Below, one piece after another: positions 1 to 11,400 of a DNA stretch of 64,000 bases. The stretch's first letter is position 1. The number at the start of each line of letters is the position of its first letter. The stretch covers positions 19,996,001-20,060,000 of the forward strand of contig NW_023503493.1 in the NCBI RefSeq assembly GCF_014529535.1, in the 5' to 3' direction. The translations under genes were made by a program, and so were the position numbers. The notes below the pieces were generated by a model. It worked only from the letters and a program-made list of their open reading frames with translations, did no database searches and had not been told where the DNA came from. The stretch comes from Bradysia coprophila (lineage: Eukaryota; Arthropoda; Insecta; Diptera; Sciaridae).

Positions 1-1590
1 AATTTCATTCAATTTCGGTTCTACTTGTGTGTGCAAATTTATACCAAAAATTAAAATAAAAAACAAGAAATTCTGAAATGAGAAACAAAATTATTTAAAT
101 TTATTATACGTCTGGAAGTGTTATTATAGCCATTATGGCGTTTCTAGCAAGATGAGAATGTTTATAAAGGGATACGTGTTACGCGCAAAACGAAAACCTA
201 TCTTATATCGTCATATCAACAAATTTTTTTCGCCGAGAAGTTCTTACTTGTACTGTGTGCAAACATTGATAAAGGAAAATCTATAAAATAAATATTTCTT
301 CAATCTTACCATATAAAATTTAAGTGTGCATGTTTGAATACGCAAACTATGCTAGAATTCCGAAAGGTGTCGAACAGAAAATTTTACAATTTTCAGTGAT
401 GTGGCTAAGGTAACTCCTCCTCTAAGGATTAGAAGTGTTAGTCAAGTCCACACTTTCTATACTGCTAGAATGAAGGACATGATTCTATTTCTTGGAAAAA
501 ATTCGTAGATCTAAGATCTTTGAAGCTTCCATAATAAAATTTGTATCAAACAATACAAAAACCTTTCAGACGTTCTCTGGCCAATAAACGTACCTCGCCC
601 AACAAGTGTCAGACTCCACCATAATTTAATCTTGAAAAGTTCAAGATAAGAACGAATACTTACTGCTAATTGTATTGGTTTAAATTAACACTAAACCGAA
701 AAAGGTCGAACCAAATTGTATTAATTACGTGCTCTCAATGGTCTACGGTACTGCTAATAAAGAATGATATGAACGACGAGCACGTTTTCAATTCATCCAT
801 TTAAGTTTCTTTCGGATTGCGCTCCATTGTACCCATCTATACTTAAACAGACCGCATAAGAGTATCCGTGGTTTTATCCTGATGCCATTTACATCCGTTT
901 CGATGTGTTATTGTGAATGTCTTATATGCGATACATACACCATACACATGATGTTAAATGCATAAAATATTCATAATTCTTGCACATGAAAATGGTAATT
1001 CATATCCCCCACATGCCATAGCCAATATCTATATTTTCAGCTACTATACTCTCATAACAATTTTGTAATATCGTGTAACGTATTTTGTAAAGGTAAAATA
1101 TATCCTTCACAACATTCAATACAGACAGCAGATTGAATTGATAAGTGTTGTTACGTAACGTTGCAATAAAAAGTTTTTTTTTGATTGATTTTTTCCGCTT
1201 ATATTAGCTCGTAATGTGTAAGTATTCGACACAAATATATTGCCATGTCAGTTCCGTTGGTATTTTTTTTTTGTAAAATCTTTTATGTTTTATGATCTTG
1301 CACAGAAACCACAAAATCATTTAACACAATACTCAACGCAAACGCGTTTTGAAATCTAAAAGGAAAAGATTCGAAAAGAACGATTGCTTATCAGATGTGA
1401 TAACCAATATTACGTTAAAGTTATAGCAATTGGAAATGTGTGTACTACTAATTACATTAATTAATATCACCAATATGAAAGATATATATCTGATGATATA
1501 ACTTACTACGTATTGTTTCAAGAGCGAAAATTGAAAATACCATGGATGCTATTGCTATTCGTTCATAATTTCATCGAAAATTTGTTTCAG
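1..1590. other. Upstream non-coding region
   Basis: AT-rich sequence with no convincing coding exon on either strand. It probably holds promoter or intron sequence of the kinase gene that follows, because the first supported kinase exon begins after an acceptor (tttgtttcag) at 1581-1590. An alternative in-frame ATG lies at 1546, only 15 codons before that acceptor, so this exon could instead be a first exon starting there. Confidence 0.4.
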
Positions 1591-4500
1591 CACACAAATG
1601 TATCGAATCAAAACCACCGACCAGTGGAAAATGGTGATGTACCATCATCGGATGCTGCTGTTATATATTCACCTGTTACACCACCTGTAACTGTTGCACC
1701 ACCTGTTCGACCTCCATTGCCTAAAGTTATGGTAAGTTGTTTGTTTTAATGAATCTTGAAAAACGGAGAGTATAGTCGATGGTGCGAAAGTATTTTGCAA
1801 ATCAATCGGAAATTATTTGAAGTATAATTTTCACACACAAAGTTCGTACACACAAAGTTCCTATGTTAAATTGATCGAATGTAAGTTGCATAAATGCAAT
1901 AGTATATAGTATAAGACCAGTACAGTAAGTTTAAATTATATAGAAGGAAAGTTAAGGAGTCAACCTAATCAGCTTTCACAAATACAAAGTGCCAGTTGAC
2001 CTAATGACCAACAAAGTTGAGAACGACAATTTCCATAATAAAACTGGCTAAAGAGTTACATTGTGCGCAACATTCTCACTGTAGATTATATTGTCATATG
2101 CTTACATTTCTAGTTAGAGCAGAATGATTCCGATGCTCACGACACAAACACTTTCAAGGCGACCAAGAAAGAAGATGAAAAAGTGCGTTCTAAATCATTC
2201 ACTGATACGGTTCGTCGGAAAAAGGTGAAACCTTGCATGAAAGTTCTACCAGAAAATATTACAACGGATGCACAACTACACAATAACACAAACGTAGGCA
2301 TACCACTGAATACAAGATTATTTATTGTGCCGTTTGCTAGTTTAAAATCCACAATTTCCATTATGAAACTGACTAAAGAGTTACATTGTGCGCAACAATC
2401 TCAATGTAGATTATATTGTCATATGCTTACATTTCTAGTTAGAACAAAATGATTCCGATGCTCACGACACAAACACTTTCATGGCGACCAAGAAAGAAGA
2501 TGAAAAACTGCGTTCTCAATCATTCACTGATAAAGTTCGTCGGAAAAAGGTGAAACCTTGCACGAAAGTTCTTCCAGAAAGTATTACAACGGAAGCACAG
2601 CTACACAAAAACACAAACGTAGGCATACCACTGAATACAAGATTATTTATTGTGCCGTTTGCTAGTTAAAATCATGCCCATGTCATGCATGTATATATCG
2701 TCCTACTTTTGTAAATATTCCATATTACTAAGTTTTTCAAACAAACACACTCACACTGTTGATATATCAATTCAATGTTACACTTATGAACTTTTGCAGA
2801 ACACCACACAGATATTGGGCATAGAGCAAAAGGAACACAGACACCTAACAATTTTAAGCCAAGAAACTAGACCAAAACCAAAATCGCTACGAGTGCAACG
2901 AAAACGAATTATAAGTTGCTACGAAGAAATCATTTCGATAAATGAATCTGTAAAGTCATTTGATATTCTAATTGCTTTTAAATTTAGCTTCTAATTTTAA
3001 TCACTAACTTTCTACCTCAAAACGCATTTTGACTATCGTCATCTCATTAATACTAATTTCCAAATGAAATTCAAGCTCGTAACCGAAACTTTGCATGAAA
3101 TAAAATCAACATGACTAAACAACCATACAAAAATAACTTAATATGCTGGAAGACAAAATCGCTTCGGAAATTGTATTATTCCCAGTACAACTTTACAGAA
3201 ATGTTAATACCACAACGTCTTAAGACTCTTGTTTGACTTTCTTGTCATTTTCGACATGAGTGTCTGGCCAAAGAACATATCATCACAATCACAGTTTCAA
3301 ATGTTGTTCGACTTTAATCAGCAAACATTATCTCTAACATTCTATTTGTACTTATCATCAAATTTGCAAAGAGTTTACGATACATCTTTTGGCGTTATAT
3401 TATGGTATTACGTAATTTCAGCAAGACCATTTGCATTTTGCTATTATTGTAGCGTGTTTCATACAGATGTTCCTTCAATACTTGTCCTTCAACAGTAAAC
3501 ATTTTTTCGTTTTATGTTGTACCAATATTTGATTCAAATTAACATAAAACCTTTCGTTGCAGATCGAAAACTTCAATATAGAAATCCATGAAACAAGTGT
3601 TGAAAAAAGATCAGAAGCTGTAACTATCCAAAATGAATCAACAAACTCAAGTGTAAGCTGAGACTCGTTTAATTACGTATATTCCTAGCTAAAGTCTCTC
3701 ATAATACGGCTAAAGCGGATCAGGTCAGGTCAACCTGAAATCTGATTGCAGATTGACCTGCCCTGAACTCTACATGAAACCTGATATTACCATTTAGACC
3801 TGAAATGGAAAATGTTAATCTTCATTTTTCATTGAATTTTCCAATAAACATTTTTTCAGTTCAGTTCAGGGCAGATCGAATGAGATCTCATGAATTCAGA
3901 TCAGGTCACAGGTAGGTTTTTAAAACTATGAAATTCAGGTCAGATCAGGTAACCTCTAGGGTATCCTAGGATACCGGACCTGTTCCAATCCTTATTTCCC
4001 ACAACAGTTTTTCGTATTGCAGTGATAGTGACAGCCAACAATACATTGAAGAGCTTATTGATTAGCTCTAAGTGAACCATTAAATTATTGGGAACCGAAT
4101 GAGGGAATAATTTCCTAAAATGGGATGACTTCCTATTGTAGGCATGAGATTAAAAAGAATATCTATGGGGTTTCTATGATAGATGACAGTTTGTTATGTT
4201 GTATTACAGTCCTTATAATTATCTAACTACGGCTCACTGTGCAGAACAAAATCAGCAAATCCCTTTTTATGTTTAAAGTCTAAAAGCTAACTCTGCCCCG
4301 CCATTCGTTAAACATTTTATTGAAATGAAATTCTCTCTGCATTTAAAAAGTTTCAATATTACGTAATTGGAACGATGTCGCTTCTTATTCGTTGAGACGT
4401 TCAGCGTAGGCTGAAATTTCAATAATTTATCTTGTTTCGGAAATACTCAAATGAAGCGAACGAATAATATCAATAACACAAGATTTGAAAGCCCCTTTAC

Positions 4501-7500
4501 AGCGAATCGATAAACCGTAAGTCAAACTCCTTTGATCCGCCAACAACCCATAATTTGTTTCGTTTCTTTTACACATTGTTTGCATCAATATTAAAGATAT
4601 TATAAACATCTGTGTCTACCAATTTTAATTTCTTTGTGCCTGCTAGTCCCTCTAGTGTTTGCGGAAATGCCGCAAATAAAATGATTTATTATCCCACAAT
4701 TAATATAACATAAAAGTTAAACGTCCAAACAAGGGTCACACTAAAACGCGTCTTGAATTATAATGTCGTAACGGAGCGAAAAAAAAGGGTAACGGTTTGG
4801 CAGAAGAAACAGTTGGGTTTTGTTGAAATGGTTTTCGGTATAGATGTTTATTTCAATTTAACACAAACAGATCTTAATCTTCAATAACCTCACGAGTCGA
4901 ACGAAAAAAAATCCGTTCTAAATAAAATGTTCGGATTATTCGATTGTCTCAATTATAAAGAATTCCATTGCAGATGCCAGTCACATCCGAAAACAACAAC
5001 GTAAATGGTCGTCTTGATTCTGGTATTGTCTCTGATGAAATCGAACAGGTACAACAATCATCGAATAATCTACCAAATGGCACCGAGAAGACACCATCGA
5101 CATCTTTACCTGACAATGATAAAAAACCATCACAAGCAGCAAAAGCTCAAGGAACACAGCAATCTGAAGAGATACCGAATGAATTGAATGAGCCCATGAC
5201 TGATAATGGCAGAAAGCGTGGTGTTATCTCCGATCAAATAGCGAAGACCAACAATAAAACATTTGAAATTGAGTTCTACGAAAAAGATCAGCAAACTCAA
5301 GTGCTCATTGAAACAGCCATTGCCGCTAACGATTTTCTGAATAATTTAATGGACGAAGATCGTTTGAATTTAGTTGTTAAGGCCATGAAACCGATGGAAT
5401 TCGAATCAAATAGCATTATTATAAAAGAGGGAGAAGATGGTTCGCACTTTTTCGTATCAGCTGATGGCGAATTTCAAGTCGTTAAGGGCGAAGAGGTGAA
5501 AACAACGTTCAAGGGAGGAGTTGTTTTCGGCGAATTAGGTAATTTATTAAGTTTAATTTAAACTTATCAGTGATAAGTTATCACCATACCATATATATAA
5601 TAATGGTTAAATCTGTTACTTCTTCCGTATAAATTATGGTCACTTGTTTGAGGCGAAATCTTTTACTTCATTAGATTTATCATTCGTTTTGTCATATAAG
5701 ATTACACTAGCTAGAACTCATCGCTCATGTTTGACTTGGTTGTCGATAACAGACGATTAACCGTTATAATTGATACATGGTGATACATGGCTTCGTAACG
5801 TTTATCATCTTTTTATTCACATTGTTACAGGTATTTTATATAAGGCAAAACGATTTGCATCCATTCGAACAACAACAAAGGCAAAAGTATGGGCCTTGGA
5901 ACGACGGACATTTCAAAAAATTGTTATGAATACTGTGAACCAGGAACGTGAACAAAATATAAAATTTCTCAAATCCGTTTCGATTCTGAATGATCTGCCG
6001 ATGGATGTTTTACATAAAATAGTCGATCTACTCAAGCGGGTACTGAATGAAACTATTAAATGGAAAGTGGAAATTATTTAAATTATCTCGGTAATTCGAA
6101 TAGGAGTTCTATTCAACTGGAACGACAATTATCAGACAAGGCGATCCTGGGGATAAGTTTTATATAATCAGAGGTAATGGAGTGACGGTGACAAAGAAAA
6201 ATAGCAAGGGTGAAACCCGTATTGTTGGTAACTTAAAGCGAGGTGATTATTTTGGTGAACAAGCGCTAATTAATGAGGACAAACGATTAGCAAGTATAAT
6301 AGCAAATGAGCCAGGCACTGAGTGTTTAACATTGGATAGAACGTAAGTACGAAGTCGATACCTTTTCGTCTCAAGTAAACCGAGCTGGTTTTCTAATCAG
6401 AGCCTTCAATAACTACCTTGGAACAATTCCCGAACTGAAAGAAACTCCAGTCGATAAAATTCCGGATATTCAGCCTTCAACAACGAAAATCATTAATCCA
6501 TGTAATTTAATTTACAATTTGCTTCATTGCGTAAAATTCTCGTTTTTCATAAATTACCTAATTTTCTTTAAGTGTACCATCACATCAAACTTGAAGAACT
6601 GGACATTATAGGCACTTTAGGCGTCGGAGGATTCGGACGAGTAGAGTTGGTACAGTATCAAAAAAAGGAAACGTTCGCATTGAAAATACTGAAAAAATAT
6701 GAGGTTGCCAATCAAAATCAAATCGAACATGTGTACAGTGAAAAGGAAATAATGGCCGTTTGTGATAGCCCATTCATTGTCAAGTGAGTCATTCATATCG
6801 ATTTCATCACGCTTCAATAACAATTCAACCGATATTATAGTCTTGAAGTTTTTTCATTCATTCTTTCTTGCCAGGCTTTATAAGACATTCCGTGACAACA
6901 AGTACATATACTTTTTGATGGAAGCATGTCTCGGTGGTAAGTGATGCAACAAAAGGACTTTTTTTCATATTCAATGAATGTCATCAACACCAATCCGATT
7001 TCAATTTTAAATAGGCGATGTCTGGACTCAGTTACAGAAATACAAAAGTTTTGATGAAAAAACAGCTAAATTTGTAACCGGTTGTGTGGTGGAAGCTTTT
7101 GACTATTTACATTCAAGGAATATAATATTTAGAGATCTTAAACCGGAGAATGCGATTTTGGACTCTGAGGGATACGTCAAATTGGTACTCTGATGCGTTT
7201 TTCCGATTCATTCTTTTATTTCGAAATTATTTTGCAGGTTGATTTTGGTTTCGCCAAAAGAATCAATCCCAACAATAAGACATGGACCTTTTCAGGAACG
7301 CCAGAATATGTTGCACCAGAAATTATCTTAAATAAGGGACACGATCGTGCCGTTGACTATTGGTTTGTGCATACCGTTCCCTAATATTCAGATCAAATTA
7401 TTATTCAAGTGTTTCGCACAGGGCTCTCGGTGTATTCATTCACGAATTACTGGTTGGAAAACCGCCATTCCGTGGCAGAGACCACATGAAGACGTACAAT

Positions 7501-7871
7501 GCAATTTTGCGTGGGATTGATGTAAATACGATGCCGCAGAAAATACCGAAAACCGCGCAAGGTCTTATTAAAGCGTTATGCAGACAAATCCCAACAGATC
7601 GATTGGGTTATCAGAGACGTGGAATAACGGACATTAAGAAGCATCTGTAAGAATATGTTAATCTTGCTTAGAAGATTAGCTCAACCGAAATGTCTTTCTT
7701 ATTTATAGTTGGTTCGATGGTTTCGATTGGAAAAGTTTGCAAAGTCGTTCAACGCCAGCACCGTTGAAACGATCGATAAAAAGTAACACGGACCTGTCGA
7801 ACTTTGAAGACTACCCGAAAGATAAGGTTGACCCGCCAGACGAAAATTCAGGGTGGGACATTAATTTTTAA
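1591..7871 (+). CDS. cGMP-dependent protein kinase (PKG), full kinase core with long N-terminal extension
   Basis: Serine/threonine kinase activated by cGMP. Exons: 1591-1731, 2123-2293, 2800-2949, 3563-3652, 4974-5538, 5831-6039, 6104-6342, 6401-6501, 6573-6783, 6875-6936, 7015-7184, 7238-7362, 7422-7646, 7709-7871; total 2622 nt, 873 codons plus stop. From the ATG at 4974 the core alone is 689 aa, the usual PKG size. A basic RKRGVISD stretch resembles the autoinhibitory site. Two cyclic-nucleotide domains follow, with phosphate-binding cassettes [15 protein letters not shown] and [15 protein letters not shown]. The kinase domain shows [14 protein letters not shown], lysine in [15 protein letters not shown] (usually YRDLKPEN), [22 protein letters not shown] (family usually [12 protein letters not shown]) and the PKG tail ending SGWDINF. 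No N-terminal leucine zipper is evident. The first four exons are all phase 0 and could be alternatively used. It may be closest to Pkg21D or CG4839 rather than foraging; that is a guess. Confidence 0.9.
2030..2672 (+). repeat. Tandem duplication (325-bp period) containing a kinase exon
   Basis: Two copies, about 2030-2350 and 2355-2672, offset by 325 bp. Copy 1 carries the 57-codon exon 2123-2293 with acceptor ...agagcag. In copy 2 the same place reads ...agaacaa, so the AG acceptor is gone although the downstream reading frame and donor (aac|gtaggc) survive. The second exon copy is probably skipped. Confidence 0.85.
3715..3970. repeat. Degenerate CAGGTC-rich repeat in kinase intron
   Basis: Many direct and inverted copies of (ga/at)caggtc and its complement gacctg cluster between kinase exons 4 and 5. 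The simple inverted composition resembles a decayed MITE. I could not find clear ends or a target duplication. Confidence 0.4.
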
Positions 7872-7877
7872 ACCGTC

Positions 7878-7883
7878 AATAAA
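7878..7883 (+). terminator. Poly(A) signal AATAAA of the kinase gene
   Basis: Perfect AATAAA starting 7 nt after the TAA at 7869-7871. It would give a very short 3'UTR and keep the transcript clear of the convergent Sur gene. Confidence 0.5.
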
Positions 7884-8297
7884 ACGAAATAACTATATGA
7901 ATACAGATATCAAGAAAAACAAGTTAATTCAGTTGGTTTCAGTGAAGTGTAGTTCTAATCGTAATCGTCACTTACCTTCTATGTTCTATAGTACAATATT
8001 GACATTATTGATCGCTGGTTGAATCGGTATCAATCGCCTGCCTCTCTTGTAAGAAAAACACTCGTTTCGCAACAAAAACAGTCGAAAATCGATGCTTCCA
8101 AACGCAATTGATTTTTGTAAAACATTTATAACTTCAAATTCAAGCGGGAAAGACGACGAAGTTTTGGGCATAACTTTAACTTCCACTACCAGAGTGTTTT
8201 GATTCACCAGAGTTCCATTTCCATTTTTCTCGTAATGGTGCCAAGAGCCTTGATGGGCGAAGACAACATCAACAATCCAAATGTACATTTTACATTA

Positions 8298-8303
8298 TTT
8301 ATT
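8298..8303 (-). terminator. Poly(A) signal AATAAA of the Sur gene
   Basis: TTTATT on the + strand, which is AATAAA on the - strand, about 108 nt beyond the Sur stop codon (8411-8413). The kinase and Sur genes therefore end tail to tail about 0.5 kb apart. Confidence 0.4.
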
Positions 8304-8410
8304 TTCTACATAAACACAATTTTTACATGAGTTAATACTGGATACCTCTGCAAGATATTGACTGAGTGTGTGATTCGAAGTGGAAAGTGGGACCAGTTAA
8401 GCTGACATCA

Positions 8411-11400
8411 TCATGAATTTGCGTTTAACATTGCGGCAAATTTACTACCTTGCCGAGATTTCAGTTCTTTTGGCGGACCATCCTCAACAATCTTTCCACT
8501 ATCCAAAACAATCACTCGATCGTAGTCGAGCAATGTATGAACTCGATGCTAAATTTTGATAAAGCTCAAATAATTCACGGCTAAGAAATCAAACAAATAT
8601 CTCAAATTACCGCAATACTGATTACAGTTCGTCCCTGGAAGGCTTTGTTAGCTGCATCCATTAAAGCTTTTTCTGTTTCTGAATCCAATGAACTCGTCGC
8701 CTCATCAAGTATCAAGCAGACGGAGCCTCTTAGCACTGAGCGTGCCAAAGAAAATCTAATGCAAATTTCAGAAAACATTAAAATCGTTCTTGTACCCAAT
8801 AGAAATCGCTCAAACATACAATTGTCGATGTCCCGCACTGAGATTCGATCCATTATCGACGATTTCGGTCTCCAAACCGGACGGCATGGCGGTGATAACA
8901 TCTTTCAATTGAGCAATTTCTAAACAATTCCAAAGTTCTTGTTCGGTATAATGTCCCCGCGGATCGAGATTATCGCGAATGGATCCGCTGAATAGGACAA
9001 CGTCTTGAGGAATAATTGATAAACGGGTGCGGATCTCATCAGGATGAATGGTTGCTATATCAACATTATCAATCAAAATGCGACCATCACAAATGTCAGC
9101 ACAACGAAATAGAGACATTGCTAATGTGGATTTCCCCGAACCAGTTCTGCCACAAATTCCAATCTAAGTTTTTCAAGAAAATATGAAAACATTAAATACA
9201 GCCGCAACCGTCTACAGTAAACTATAACGCCCAAATGTGCGTTATTTATGTTCAACTATATATACAGCATACCCGTTGTCCAGCTTCGATTTTCAAGTAT
9301 AGCTTAGTTATGACATTTTCCTGCTGGTTTACATAGCGAATTGATACATTTTCAAATATTATATCACCCTTTTGTGGCCATGAAATGGGCACCGAAATAT
9401 CTACAAATCATAAAGAAAATATGCTTAAAATGTAGAAACTTCTGTGCCGTTCGTTATACACATATATAAACCAACATATATACTATACAATCATCCGTTC
9501 GTCTCTTTGCGAATTCATAAATAACGGAAGATATTTCACCGAGAAAATATACATAAACCGAAAAGGAATTCTTTTTATTTTACACTTGACTTATTTTTTA
9601 GTAATTGTCATCCTTTTCTTGAGTGTTTTCGCATTTGGAATAACTATGGAGGAAAAAGGGGTTTTCTGCGATAAATGTCGATTGTCACGAAGCGGTATGT
9701 ACAACACAACACAATGTTACCTTATATTGTTGCTTCTAATACATTAAGCTTTCGAACAAGGAGTGAAAGGGTTTTTTTTTCTTTCTTTTACATTTCCATT
9801 TACCCACCTCATTGACAAGTAAATGTCAATAATCTGATTAAGTCCTTTTCCATGTTGGTTTGATGTACAGCCCGAGTCGAGCGACGAATAATAATCAAGT
9901 TGTGGGAATGAAATCCATTTTGTGGAATGCCGTTTTCATAATACTGTTTGTATTCGTAATTTGAAACGAAACTGTTTTCATTTGGAAGGCGTACCTTACA
10001 GACATTTTTGGAAGCCCTGTCAAGGGCATGGTGTTATATTATGACAATTATGGAGTGAAATTCTTTTCCAAGACGTCAGAGTCTGGCGAATAAGTTAGAG
10101 GAATTACGCATTTTTACAACATATGTAGGCATCTGTGTTGGAGGAAAGTTAGAAAAATTAAAATTGACATAAACAAGTAATAAAAATGTCGTGGTACATT
10201 ACACACAGCAAATTTAAAGGTTTTTCTTTCGCATTAAAAAAAAGAAAGGGCTAGGCCAACTTTTGAACCGGGTGATGCTATCGTTTAATTACTTTTTCCT
10301 TGGTGTTATTTCCGAATCTATTCCTTTCTGAAATGTCAATCTAACAAAGACGTATTACGAACAGAAGCAACATTTGGTCCAGTTTAAGTGAGAGTCACAT
10401 TATCTCCTCATTGTACATTAGTTGAATTGACCCAGGTTAGGTATTAAGACACTTCGTGTGTATGTTCATATAATATTGGAATGTGTTCGAAGTTATAGGT
10501 GGATTAAAATTCACCAACAAAGTCTGACCGAATGATTCTCACATTTCAGCTAGAAAAAAAAGTTAACTATTTACCAGATACTCCTATTAACCTGCAGACC
10601 CAAATAAATGTCGAACTGTGTCAAATCAAATTACGGCAAATAACACAAAAGCGACAGAAATGTAATTCTAAAATTCTCTTTATACATTCAGCCTACGTAA
10701 CACATTCCATCGGTTTCGAAGGGAAAAACAACTTTTTCTCTTTCTTTTTGCATTTTGTATCACTATATTAACCGAATATCTATGACTATCGACTGTGTAT
10801 ATTATTCGCAAAGACACTATATACACTAGTACTGTGTGCAGAGGAGATAGAGGAGATAGAAACATGAACATGTAGAATATGGCAAAGCAATGTAAAGTTT
10901 ATTTGTCATCAATATCTTTGATTTTCACTGCGATAAAAGATTTCCCATATACGATTCATTTCAGTCATGTATAAAACACGAGCATATATAAATATACATT
11001 CGTTACACGCAATAAAGATACGATAAAAAAGAAAAGAACACAGACGACGAAAGAATAGAATCGAAAAGGAAAATAGCATTACACATTCGAAGACGAAGAA
11101 GAAGAAGAAGAATAAAAAAACTTACAATTTTCTTTGCGTCCATTTGAATTTTCAGCATCAATATAGTACGAAATCCTTTCAACAGCTCCAATATACATTT
11201 CCATATCCGATAATAATTTTACAACCCAGTTTAAATAGATCGGAACCAAAAGGGTGTAGTTTATTGCCAATCCAACCAAACTGGGGGTGGCTTTTTTCGG
11301 ATCTATATAAACTACAAGCAAACTGGTGATAATGGCTACAAATACAATTACGCCACCCAAATAGTCCTAAAAAGATTAGATGGTGAAAATAAAAAAGCTA

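Noticed and set aside
28..1500. Search for a CRISPR array, rRNA or bacterial operon signals in this and other gaps
   Set aside because: The spliced genes show a eukaryotic nuclear sequence. No spaced direct repeats of CRISPR type or rRNA segments were found anywhere in the window.
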